Source: Babylonia areolata (taxonomy: Eukaryota; Mollusca; Gastropoda; Neogastropoda; Buccinidae). Taken from it: DNA of 64,000 bases. The DNA is taken from assembly GCF_041734735.1 (NCBI RefSeq), contig NC_134891.1, positions 13,384,069 to 13,448,068 on the forward strand. The letters run 5' to 3'. The position numbers were made by a program, and so were the translations under genes. Below, piece after piece: positions 12,273-25,548 of this stretch (its first letter is position 1; each line of letters opens with the position of its first letter). The notes under the pieces are model-generated. The model did not search any database, was not told where the DNA came from, and worked only from the letters and a program-made list of their open reading frames with translations.

Positions 12273-13726
12273 AATTATTTCACATGTTATACTGTGTGAT
12301 CAGATGCTGCTGAACCTGAATAAGAAGAGCTGGGTGGATGGACTGACCCTGCAGGACTACAAGGACCACTGCAGTCTCAATGAGAAAACTGTTGGCAACA
12401 TGCTGGAACTTGCTAAAAACTACCACAAGGTGAGTACACAGGCAACATGCAGGAAGCCTTGCTCTCTACTGCTGCATGTTCAGCATGCTGGAACGCACAG
12501 TTCATTAAATCAGAACAAGCTTTTGGTTTGCCCATTTCTGAAAAAGATGCAAGCCATGGAAATAACTTGCATGATCCACTTAATATATATTTGAGCAGCA
12601 AAAGTAGGGGAAATTTACTTAAAACAAATTTTAGTTGATACAACTTTGTGTTGGTGATTGGGGTGGGCATCGTCAGTTCTCTCTTACCATAGTGGAATGG
12701 ACAGTGATGATACTTATGGAAGTGACAAGGGTGATGAAATTGGGGAGGATTTCAGTACTTACGATCTTAATACAGGCATGAGATTTTTCCGACTATAGTC
12801 AGATTTCCGACCGAAAATTGGCTCCAGAGGCCATTTTTGAGATTCGCGTAAATCCGTTGAGAAAATCAGAGGGGGTTTGGGTGGGAAGGGGGGGGGGGGG
12901 GGGGGCGTTTCCAACCCACGAAGGTTGCATGAACGTCGTCCGACCGATCGACAATACAGACCCACAGCGTTTGCTAAAATACCCCATGTTTGGATAAGCT
13001 AACCAATTGAGAATAAGTGTTCCGTTGCTCCTGTGTCATCATTCAGCTTATCAGTATTCGGTCAGGATTACAAAACTCGCTCGCGGGCTTCACGACTTGC
13101 AAAGATACCTGATTTCATCGATCGTCTTCAGTCATTGACAAAATGAGAAAACTCACAAAGGATTAGAGGATTTTTGCAACAGACATCGATAAAGGAGTGA
13201 ATAATAAGTGGAACTGGGTCTGGCAAGATGAGATAGTGAAAACAGAATAATAGTGAAGAACAAAAAAATAGCTTTACGGGTAGGCAACGCCATTGACACT
13301 GTGGGCAAGGCCAAGTGCAATTGGTGTCAGATTGTATGGGTGTAGCTCTTCAGTCTAGGCATGGAAATATGTTTTCAGATTTGCATTAAAAACGGAGCGT
13401 CCGTTTTCTAGAAGAAAAAAAAAGAAAAAGCCGACGGGCTGTTCTATATAATATCATTTACTGATGATCTGTCAAAAATGAAAACGGAATGCTCTTTCGA
13501 AAGCGTCGGTTGTTGATCCCTTGAGAGGCGACCCAGTGACTTGTCAGAGCACCAAAATTGAAGTCAGAAAGTTTCCTAACGGTTGATTGAAGTTGTCAAA
13601 ATGCCGATAACGAAAGACAATCCCTACATCATGCACGCATTGATATCACTGTGAAAAGCACGCACACGCGCACATGCACGCACATGCAGTCGATCACATA
13701 CACACACGCACAGACATGTGAGCGCG

Positions 13727-13758
<32 letters not shown>

Positions 13759-14063
13759 GCAGTGCGCGTGATCTCCATCCCTGTCAAGCCACAAAAGGGC
13801 GGTGCTGGGGTACATCTGCTTGACCCTCTGTTCATTCAGCAAAAGCTGCCAATGTTTGCCACTGTATGCACAAGTAACATTGTTGCGATTGAAACAGAAA
13901 CTTTGTAGCAACTTACAATGTCAGTGCTGTTTCTGACTTTCTGACACAGAGTGTACAGACAGTTCATGGCTAGAGTCAGTTTATTTAGATTTGAGACCTA
14001 TAGCCAGCCAGCGGGATTACCAAAGTTACACACGCACGCACAGACGCAGAGCTGAATTGAATG

Positions 14064-14105
<42 letters not shown>

Positions 14106-14349
14106 TTGAGAAAAAAATGACATGAATGCATTCACATATACACATACTCTGTTTTTTTATTTTATCTCTCTTTCACACTTGCACATGTGCACACATAATA
14201 ATTATGAGCTATCACACAGAGCTTAATAATACGCACATCCGCACGCACGCTCACACACATTCTCTCTTTCTCACACACACACACACAGAGATTGAAAAAA
14301 ACACACACACCACACTACCACACACACACAACACACACACACACACACA

Positions 14350-14380
<31 letters not shown>

Positions 14381-17300
14381 CTCAGCGCTGTTCTCAGCAC
14401 TGTTGTGATTTAGCCTAAGTTTTGTGAATTTTCAGTATCAGATTAAAATCACAAAGTTCAAACTGCTGAAATTATTTGTGGAAATGTTTGTGGAATACAT
14501 ACGTAAGTGTTTTGTGGTGGACATTTTTCAATAGTTGGAAAAAAGGCTTTCTGTGAACCTGATTGTGACTTTAGCTGTTTTCTGTGAACACTCCTTGACC
14601 ACTCCCTGACCAGCACACACAGGTAACGAACAGTGACTTTTCCGTCTGTGTTTTGTTTAATTATTTTTGTTAATACAGTCATCATATTGACCTGTCACAA
14701 CAAAATGTGTGCACAAACATTGCAAGAAATCAATGTGGTCATATGGAAAATGTTTGTTTAACAAAGATTTCCGTATATCACCCCATGGCATATTAAGTGC
14801 AATGTAGGAACACAACACTGTGGCACCATCTGTTCTATACACGTTGTTCATTGTCCAGTATCTTTAAGGTAATTATTATCACAAGCAGATAATGGATGAG
14901 CAACAAGATTTAAAACTTTTACCCACCTTTGGTTCAACTCAGAAACGTTTCTTTTGTGGTCAGGAAGAACTGTGTGTGTGGAGAAACAGTCTTGTGTTTC
15001 GGCACTCCGCCAGTGTCAGTGATGGTATCCAGATTCAGATATCGGATTTTGACACTTCCAACAACATTTTGACCACTTTTCCATTACTAATTGATTTTCC
15101 CCCACTGAGTAATCTGTGCAAAACTGTGATAAGAGTTCTTTGTGGTTCAGTCAAAAGCATAACTTTAAGCCTTTACTTCAAGCTATACGCATGTGGCACC
15201 TTCCTGTGCCAGGGCACTGACTGCTCCACGTGAAACACAGAGGAGTGTGAGCAACTTAAAACCTGTGTCACCACTTTTGTGAACAACAAAGACATTCAGC
15301 AACTGGCGACGTCCCTGCTGGAAACCCCAGTCACCTTTATCCAGTCTTTTCCAGACATTGTGTGTCTGAGGCCACCGGATGACGTGTCACTGCCCCCCTT
15401 CACTGCAGGCCCCACACCTCCCTCTTCCGATCCTGAATGCAGTCTGTTGCGCTGTGACGATGCTACAGAGAGCGGTGTTGTCGTTCTTCTTCCCACACGT
15501 GTCATCACTTCACACAGTCCCGACACCATAAGTCGGTATTTGTGTGGTTCATCCGGCGGGATCGACGAGGACCATCTAGTCATCCTGGGGGTGGGTGGGT
15601 TAGGCTCTGTGGGTGCGCAGATGACTGGTCAGGCCAATCCGCGCCGGAAGGTTCTGACGTGGTGTGGACAGGGGATGGTGGCGGCTGTCGGGGACTTGCT
15701 GGCACTGCTTTTCCTGGCCTGTCTGCGTTGCTCTGCAGCGATTCTGTTGGCCTCACAGCATTTGGCACCTTTGTGACAGCTGAACGCCACTTTGGTCTGT
15801 CCATTGCATTCAGCTCCCATGTGTCGTGGCTGATGTTGAAGGCCTTCAGAGAAGCTTTCAGAGTGTCTTTGAAGTGCTTCTTTTGGCCTCCATGGGAGCT
15901 CTTGCCATGTTGGAGTTCACCGTACAGCAGTTTCTTGGGGAGCCGGTGGTCTGGCATGCGAACTACATGGCCTGCCCAGCACAGCTGGGCCTGCATCAAG
16001 ATGGTGTAGATGCTGGGCAAGTTTGCACGAGTGAGCACCTCTGTGTCAGGGATCTTCTCTTGCCACTTTATGCCGAGAAGTTTTCTGAGGCTGGTGGTGT
16101 GGAAGTGGTTCAGCTTTTTGGCGTGGCGTTTGTAGACCGTCCATGATTCACATCCATGGAGCAGTGTGGTGAGAACTATGGCATTGTATACTTTGAGCTT
16201 CGTCTCCAGGGTGATGCCTCTCCTGTTCCAATGTTCTTATGGAGTCTGCCGAAGGCAGCGCTGGCTTTGGCGAGTCTGGCATTCACCTCGTCGTCGATGA
16301 CAACTGTGCGAGAGAGTGTACTGCCCAGGTCAGGTATGTGAACTTGTCCACCGCGTTCAGTCGTTGCCCGTTGATGAAGATGTTTGGTTCAACATAAGGC
16401 TTTCCTGGAGCTGGCTGGTGCATCACCTCGGTCTTCTTTGTGCTGATTGTGAGGCCAAATTTGTCACAGGCAGCAGAGAACTTGTCGACACTGTGTGCAT
16501 GTCAGCTTTGGAGGCAGCTTTGAGAGCGCAGTCAGACGGTGTCTGTCCTCACCTTGGTGTTTGCTTGAAGCCTCCTGAGGTTGAAGTGAGCCATCTCTGC
16601 GGTACCTGATGCCAATGCCTACGTCAGCGTCTCTGAAGGCATCTGTCACCATGGCTGAAAACATGAGACTGAACAGGGTGGGGACAAGAACACACCCTTG
16701 CTTGACTCCGTTGGAGACAGGGAATGGTTCTGAAGTCTCTCCGTTGTCTTGGACTCGGGCCAGCATCCCATCGTATCGTGTAGTTGCCGTATGATGGTGA
16801 TGAATTTTCTGGACATCCGTACTTCACCATGATTCTCCAAAGGCCATCTCTGCTAACCAGTATCGAAGGCCTTGGTCAGATCGACATAGGTGGAGTAAAG
16901 GGCGGCGTTCTGTTCCTGACGCTTCTCCTGGAGCTGCCTGGCAGCAAACACCCATGTCGATAGTCCCGCGTTCTTTCCGGAAGCCACACTGGCTGTCTGG
17001 TTGGAGACCTTGCTCAAGGTGTGCTATGAGACGGTTGAGTAGCTCTCTGGCCCCTCCCGAAACTGGAGGGGGTCAGGCTGGTGTTCTCCTGACCACTCCC
17101 GGGAGGGTCACTACCTTGTCGTGGTCGGGAGGCTTAGTGGCCAGTGATCGAGCGAGCTATGTCGGCGGGGGCATCAGTGCTTCTTGGGGTTTGGTGCTCT
17201 GGTCCCAGGTCTTAATTGACAGCCTACATAGCCATCGTAGCTGTTAGGGCTGAATAAGTGGTGGTTTTGTACTGATGCCCCTGATAGGGCTTCCCATGCC

Positions 17301-20300
17301 GAACAGGTCGTGAGTGAGGCCCAAACTAAACGTGACCCACTGTCCCCTTTCGCTGTTCTCTATTCTTCTTTTTACCGCCTCTTTTCTGTCCTCAGCTCCC
17401 CATCAAGCCTTCTTTTCCACATTCTTTTTTCTCTGCGGCCTTCTTCAGGCCCGCCGTGTTTGCCGTGCGGCGCGACCTGTGATGGAGGGGAATGAGATCC
17501 TGGGGATTGAGAGAGCACACTGCTCTCAACACATCCCTTTGGCTCGGACCTCTCCTAAGACAGGCGGACACAATTGGCCGTGTGTGTCAATCAGCTACCC
17601 CTTCGTGGGGCTGGGTCAAGACTGGCAGTTTAGTGGCTGACGAAGGTAACCCCCGCAGTGCTCGGTTCTCTGTCCCTGGGAGCTGGGCATGATCGGGGGG
17701 GAACACGTTGGAGCTGGACTGTTGGTCGTATATCCCCTCCCGAAACCTGGAAGGGGTCAAGCTGGTGTTCCCTTGACCCTGGCCCCTAAGTTGGACCCCA
17801 TGGTGGGTGGGTAAGGGTGGGATGAATTTACATTTTTTTCAACATGAAATCCAAACCAGTTACACCCCCCTAACTTTGGAAAAAGACGACGACAAGAACA
17901 GACGACTCAGACTCAGATTCGGAGGTTGTTGAGACCTCTGGATTTTGGCCATCGTGGCTGGTGATGGAGGGCGCTGATGACGACAAGCCGTAGTCGGCTC
18001 TCAGCCCCTTCGCTATCCAGAAGGGCTTTCAGTGTCTGGCAGGATCGCTGAAGTCCATCAAGAGGCTGAGAGCGGAGCATTTTTAGTTCAGACGGAGTCC
18101 AAAAGGCAGACACAGCTCCTTCTCAAGGTGACCACTTTCGTGGATAGGGCGGTGAAGGTTTCCCCTCACAAAGGTCTCAACTGCTCAAAGGGGGTCATCA
18201 GATGCCCGGAGTTGAAAGGTGTGTCTGAGGCCGAGATCAAGAGCGAGCTGTCCTCTCAGGGAGTGACCGACGTGTACAGGGTGACGGTGAGGAAGGGGTC
18301 GGACAGAGTCCCGACCAACACTTTCTTCCTCCACCTTCTGCTGCCTGGATGTCCCCAAGGACATTCGGGTCGGATACCTCATGGTCAGCGTAAGCTTGTA
18401 TGTGCCGTCCCCTCTGAGATGCTTTAAATGTCAGAAATTCGGACACGTCAGGGACCGATGTAAGGAGGAAGAGGCGTGTGGCACCTGTTCGAAGGCGGCG
18501 CACCAGGGCGATAGTGTCAGTGCAGCCCCGGTGCGCGAACTGCGGAGGTGGCCACCGTCCTCATCGAAAGACTGCCCCGCCTGGAAAAAAGAGAAACAAA
18601 TCCAGAAGGTCAAGACCGAAAAAAAGATATCCTTCTTTGAGGCAAAGAAACAGGTGGAGGCCGCGTCGTCTAAGGCGTCGTACGCCTCTGTCGTCAGACC
18701 CAGGATGGTGGACGTCGCGGTCCAGATGACGTCACAGGAACGCAGACGGACGACTTAACCGCCTTGTTAGAACCATTGGCCTTGGGTGGAGACGCCGTGT
18801 CCACCCCTTCCCATCCTGTGCGGCAGTCCTCAGGGGCTGCTGGGCGGGAGAGAAAAGCCTCGGGCGGAGGCACGTTGTCCGCCTCCCGCCCCACCCCACC
18901 CCCCGGCACCCCTCACCCCGCCTCTCGTCTGCCTGGCCCTCGGGCTGGCGGACGTGGCCGGAAACCCCCCATACCTCCAAAACTCAAGGAGGGGAGGGTT
19001 AGCGGGATCGGGAGGGGCCGAGGTGGTGGATATTCCGACTCGGTCGGAATCCGAAAAATTTATTTCGAAAAATAAATTCTCCATCTGGCGGACCTTGAGC
19101 CACGCAAGCAGAGGAGCAGGGGGGTAGCGATGGAATAGGCTGCTGCTTTAATTTTTTTAACCTTTTTTAATGGCAGTGATCCACTGGAACATCCGGGGGT
19201 TCCACGCCAATTTTCAGGAACTCCAGCTGCTTTGTCGTGCTTTGAACCTTCAGTGCTGGCGTGCAGGAGACTCTGCAAAGAGATGGCCAAGGTTTTATCT
19301 CTCTCTGGTTTTAACTCCGTTTTTAAACCGCTCAACCCGAAGCAAGAGGGATTGACGGGACGGTGTCGCTCTTTTTATTCGCAAGTCCCTTTTATACAGT
19401 ACCAGTTCTTTTAAGCACCCCTTTACAGGCGGTGGCAGTGAGAGTCACACTTGAGAAAACCATCACTGTCTGCTCTCTCTACCTTCCTCCTTCCGTCCCG
19501 TGTTCTGACGGCAGGATCTGATGAACCAGGTCGACCAGCTCCCCACATCCCGTTTTACTGTGGGCGACTTCAATGGACACTCCCCGCTCTGGGGAAGTGA
19601 GATGACATCAGCCCACGGTCTTCTCTTAGAAAATCGTCTTTTCTGACATGGACTTGTGCTGTCTTAACGACAAGTCTCCCACTTACCTGCATCTGTCCTC
19701 TGGAAAGCTCTCGTGTTTAGACTCTGTCGGTCTGCGATCCATCGTTGTTCCGGGACTACGAGTGGAAAGTGCACGACGATCTGCCACGGGAGTGACCACT
19801 TTCCTGTCATCCTCCGCCCCACAGATGGAGAAGGTGACTCTCTGCCTGACCGCCTGTACTACGACAAAGCAGACTGGAGTTTTTTTACCCCAAGATAAGA
19901 GCGGAGCTGCAGGAACGAAACAGTATTGAAAAGCAAGGACCCTGCTGACGCCTCTGACTCGGATCATTTAGATTGCGCCAAAGCAACAGTCCCATCGTCT
20001 ACCTCCAAGCCTCAGGTCCCTAGAACGCCCTGGTTCAACGCGGAATGTCGGGAGGCCCGCAAGTCTCGGAAGAGAGCGCAGCGAAGCGTCTTTCGGAGAC
20101 CGATAGCGTTTCGAACCAATCAACAGCTGAGGGCGAAAGCCAGGTATGTTTTTAAAAGAGCCAGAGGAAGTCATGGAGAGATTTTTGCTCTTCCCTTAAC
20201 CTCCAACCAACCCAAGAAGAAAGTGTGGAGGGTTTTAAAAAGATTAAGGGCAAAAAACGTATGCCCCGACCTTTCACCATCTTAAACTTTCAGACGCTCT

Positions 20301-23300
20301 GGTCACAGAGAAGAAAGCAGTTTGCCCAATATGCTTGCCTCCACAGTAGAACAGAACTCGAGATCTGTAAACAATTGCTCTGTTTCTTAAACCTAAAAAC
20401 CTGGTCAGAAAAAACACCATGTAACTTCTTTTCCGACAACACAGAGAATTACAACCTTCCTTTCACAATGAACGAACTTAAATCTGCCTTCAGACCTGTA
20501 CCGGATTCCTGTCCAGGAATGGCCCAGGGCCCTTAAAATTAAAGCACCCTTCCCCCAAAACCCGTTGGGGCACCCCGCCCTTTAAAAATTTTAACCCCAT
20601 CTGGGTCCGGCTTTTTCCCCCCCTCCCGGCGGAAAGCCCCCCCCAAAACCCCCTGCCGAAACCGGGAAAAAAACCCCCCGAACCCCTCCAACTACCCCCC
20701 AAAATTGGGATGACCAGCTGCCTCTGCAGATGTGGAGAAGATGGTCAAAAGGTAGACCCGATGTGGAAAAATAAAAGGCCCACGGCCCTTTTGGCGAAAA
20801 AACAGGGGCGGTTCCGCAAGCTCTTTAAACCCTTTACCCTTGGTTCGTCTGGAAACAATGTCAGAAATGGTTTTGTGAAAAAACAACATTGGGGGTATAT
20901 TTTAGATTGGAGAAAGCTTTCGATAACGTGGAAGTTTTTTTTTCTTTCCGACTTGCACAAGCTCGGTTCCCGGGGCACCCCCTCAGTTCATCCCAAAATT
21001 TTTTTAAAAAAGACCCAATTTTCCCGGTTTAGACCGGGGACCACCCTGTCCGGGCATTTTACGGAGGGTGGGGGTCCCCCAAAAGGGGGCATCCCGTGCC
21101 CGGGTTTTTCAGCATCAAAAATTTAAAGAATCGTTCAATTCCCTTTTAGAAAAAGGAAACGGAAACTCGCTGTTCGTGGATGATTTTGCCCTTTTAGCAA
21201 ACCCGGCCCCCCCCGAAAAGCCAGCCCTCCAGCACGGCTTAAACTCTGCGTCAACAAAAATCCAATTTGGGCAGAGGAGAATGGCCCTTTACGTTTTGTC
21301 CTCCAAAATGAATGATCCATTTTTATTTAATTTTGCCTTTTATTTGGACCCCGAAATCCCTTTTGGGAACAAACCCCCATCCCGGGGTCAAGGGAACCAG
21401 TTTCTGGGGTCATTTTCGATCAGAAGCCCGAAAAATTCCCCAAACCCAATTTAAAAGTGAAAAAATCTTTCCCAAAAAACCCCTTTAAATCAATCCCAAA
21501 TTGTGGCCCCACACGAACCCGGGGTTTCTGATAAGAAAAAATCTCTTGACCTCTACGGCCCTGGTCCCGGGCCAAAACTGGATTTTAAAATGTGGTTTAC
21601 GGCTCGGCCGACCGTTTTATCTGAAACCCGTTGGACCCTTGTACACCCCCAAGGGCTCCCTCTCCTTTTGGTGCTTTCCGCACCAACCCCGGCCAGCCCG
21701 TACGCAGAGGCGGGGGAACCCCTCTTTCCAAACCCCAACTGAAGGACCTGAAAATTTTATGGAAAATTTTTCTCTGAATACAAACCCCGCAGCGTGTATT
21801 CAACAACCCCTTGATAAGAAATTTACGAAAAACCCCAAAATGCATAACCCCTCTGGACTCGAAACACCCCACTTAGAAAAAGGCCCTTTGGATGTCCCGG
21901 TTTGGATCCGGATTTCTCTTTAATTCCCCGACAAACCCCCCGTGGGGCCTTTCAACCCTGAGGTTGTTCGAAACTGGCCCCGTTTTCGTAAGGCAAAACC
22001 CGTTTTTAGGCCCACCGAACCCACTTTTCGGAAAAATGTGCCCCCAATTCCCCACTTTTTAAAGCATCTTTACTGACGGGTTCCCAAATCAGAGGAAGGA
22101 GTCGTGCATTGGGTTTTGTCCCGACTTTCCCGACCGGCCCCAAAAGGAAAAAACATCCTGTCTGGCAGTTTGGTTTGGGGACCGACAGCTTGGGGTTAAA
22201 AAAAGGTTTTTCTTTTGAAAACAGAAAAGATTTATGATCTTTTCCCCCTCCTTGGTTTAGCCTGGAGGCGATCGCCTGCAGGAATATCACTCATCCCAAA
22301 CTGCTGGAATTTTATGAAACTTTTACTCTTGACACGAAGAAAGGATACGAGGTTGTGTTGGCCCTGGGTTTCCAGGACATGTGGCATTCGTGGTAACGAA
22401 AGGGCGGACCTGCTGGCCAGGAACGCTGTAAAGAAAGAATTGTCCAGATCCTTTGTGCCATATACAGACATGACGCGGAAGGTGAACACCTACGTTAGGA
22501 TCTATGGCAAGAGGAGTGGAACCACCCAGACGGACAACAAGCTCTTCCAGATCCGTCCGGACCTAAAAGAGACCCTCCCTTCGGGGGTGAAGAACAGAAA
22601 GGAGGAGTCTGTGCTGTGCAGACTGCGCGCGGGGCACACTTTTTTTACTCATTCTTACTTGTTGAAGGGGGAAAGAGGCCCTCGATGCATTCCCCTGTTC
22701 GAGCCTCTCACCGTGAAAACACGTGCTCCTTGACTGATGGGATCTGCATGACGTTAGACGCAGACATTACACGGCGGTTTCTTTGAAGACTTTGTTTCGT
22801 GATGTCCCTCCGTGGGCGCTGATGGACTTCTTAAAAGAAGTGAACCTTTTTAACCAGTTTGAAGGTTTTAAACTATGGAAGTTTTTTTAAAATTTGGAGT
22901 GGAAAGTTTGAAGGGTGACTAGTTTTAATTGGTTGTTTTTTTATCCTTGTAGTAGTTATTGACGCGGCGAAGCCTTGAGATGGCCTTAGTGGTCGGCGAG
23001 GCTCTAAGCACCATAATTTCATTTCATTTCGTTCTCTGAACCTACAAACCCTGCTTACGACGCTGTATTCAACAACCCTTTCGATAAGAAATTTACAGAC
23101 AACCCAAACTGCATACCTCCTCTCGGACTCCGCATTCAGCCGCACTTAGAAAAGGCCAATCTGGATGTCGGTGGCATCTCGGATTTCTCTAAGTTCCCTG
23201 ACAGCCCCCCGTGGACCTTTACAACACCTGAGGTCCAATTCGATCTGGCCTCGTACCGAAAAGACACCACCAGTTCTCTGGCCTACAGAACTTACTTTTC

Positions 23301-25515
23301 GGAACTGTGCCACCAATTCCCCACTTTTCAAAGCATCTTCACTGACGGTTCCAAGTCAGAGGACGGAGTCGCCGCATCTGCGTTCTGTCCCGCCTTTCCT
23401 GACCGGCCCTCAACGGAACACATCTGTCTGACAGCTCGGTGTACACTGCGGAACTGACCGCATGGTTCTGGGGTTAAAAATGGTTCTCTCTTCGAAACAG
23501 AAGAGATTCATGATCTTTTCCGACTCCTTGTCAGCCCTGGAGGCGATCGCCTGCAGGAATATCACTCATCCCAAACTGCTGGAATTTTATGAAACTTTTA
23601 CTCTCGCAACGAAGAAAGGATACGAGGTTGTGTTGGCCTGGGTTCCCGGACATGTTGGCATTCGTGGTAACGAAAGGGCGGACCTGCTGGCCAGGAACGC
23701 TGTAAAGAAAGAATTGTCCAGATCCTTGGTACCCTATACAGACATGAAGCGGAAGGTCAACACTTACGTTAAGGACTTTGGCAAGAGGAGTGGAACACCC
23801 AGACGGACAACAAGCTCTTCCAGATCCGTCCGGACCTAAAAGAGACCCTCCCTTCGGGGGTGAAGAACAGAAAGGAGGAGTCTGTGCTGTGCAGACTGCG
23901 TACGGGGCACACTTTTTTTTACTCATTCTTACTTGTTGAAGGGGGAGGAGGCCCCTCGATGCATTCCCTGTGACGAGCCTCTCACCGTGAAACACGTGCT
24001 CCTTGACTGTTGGGATCTGCATGACGTTAGACGCAGACATTACACGGCGGTTTCTTTGAAGACTTTGTTTCGTGATGTCCCCCCGTGGGCGCTGATGGAC
24101 TTCTTAAAAGAAGTGAACCTTTTTAACCAGATTTGAAGGTTTTAAACTATGGAAGTTTTTTTTTTAACTTTGGAGTGGAAAGTTTGAAGTGGTCACTCGT
24201 TTTAATTGGTTGTTTTTTTTATCCTTGTTGTAGTTATTGACGCGGCGATAGCCTTGAGATGGCCTTAGTGGTCGGCGAGGCTCTAAGCACCATAATTTCA
24301 TTTCATTTCACTCCCACTAGCAGAGCTGTCAAATCACTGCAGCACTATCCTGATCTACGCAGAACCAATACCTGAAAAATATTCAGACTGTCTGAAATGA
24401 AATTGGATTAGGTAGTTTCTGGTTTGATCCAGTTTGATTTACATTCCACATGGTTCAAAAAGAAAGTAAAGCGCTGTTTAAAAGATAATTTTTTACAAGA
24501 TTGGTGTCGACATGTAGATAACAATACTACGTAAGATATTTAAACCAAACTTTGGCCAAGATGCTTATTTTACAGTGTTATCAAATAATTGTGTAACTGA
24601 GTTAGTAAACTATAAAGCAACCAATAATCCTTTGCCTGTTAATGGAAAGCATTTTTACAATTTTACCTAGAAATGAAAGAATCGGTGAAAAATGCTACAC
24701 AAATGACATTCCTGATGAGTTTCACTATTTCACCTTCAAGTACTTGTTTGTGCACCCTTTATTTGAAAGCATCAGACAAAAATGTTTATCAAGATATAGA
24801 ACCTGTCCAGACTGCATTAATTTCTACTGTTTGTGACAGAAAAAAAAGAATTGTGTTGAAACTTAAATCCATTGTTTCTTCTGTTTGTAGTTCTTTTCTA
24901 TAAAATTTTGTCTATGAATAGGGAAAAGATTTTTGTTTATTGTTTATGAAAAATTACTTGTTGATATGCATTTGAGTGTTTGATGGAATGGGACTTTTTC
25001 TAATTTTTGACTTAACTCTTTTTGTTTGTATCCATGGACATGGTGTAAGTAAAAGATAAATGTATGTAACGATTTAATGCCCCCAGGGGGCACATGAAAT
25101 AAACTTCTAAACTAAAAAAAAAAAAAATGCTTGCTGTTGTTTAGAACTGGCAGTAGAAGAGGTCCTGACAGAAAATCTTCACATTCATTGATGGAAAAAA
25201 GGTGAAGACCCTATAGAGTTGCCTGGCTTCTCTGATGTGAAAAAGGGCATTGACAGACGGACTTGTGTGCAGGCGCTGGAAGAAGAGGAGACCATGACAC
25301 CAGAACAGCTGGCCATCAAGAATGTGGGCAAACAGGTGTGTTACAATTAAGCCAGATGGCAGATGTAAGACCACAGCATTCAATATTCAACACCAAACAA
25401 TAACATTGACACCTTGATTGACACATTGTATTCTTACTCTTGTCCAAAACAATTTTTCATTTGAGGATGACTTCAGAATTCAGTTCATTTCCAACTTCGC
25501 TTGTTGCCATTGCTG

Positions 25516-25548
<33 letters not shown>

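Larger units (their letters stand above)
17053..23030 (+). mobile_element. I-superfamily LINE copy B (full length, disrupted)
   Basis: About 6.0 kb with the same 5' unit as copy A and the same ATTTCATTTC end. The 5' UTR is 17,053-17,845, ORF1 about 17,846-19,130 (split over several frames), the endonuclease about 19,170-20,100, the reverse transcriptase about 20,300-21,600 and RNase H about 22,050-22,740. The first zinc knuckle reads KFGHVRDRC, the expected form. Many single-base insertions and deletions break both ORFs. The stretch 20,515-22,260 is abruptly much worse than its surroundings. The element keeps the reverse transcriptase core that copy A has lost, visible as a FVDDFALLA-like catalytic motif near 21,174-21,200. 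Confidence 0.85.

Noticed and set aside
15542-16609. Plus-strand open frames over the RTE-like fragment
   Set aside because: Antisense shadows of the minus-strand LINE coding sequence.
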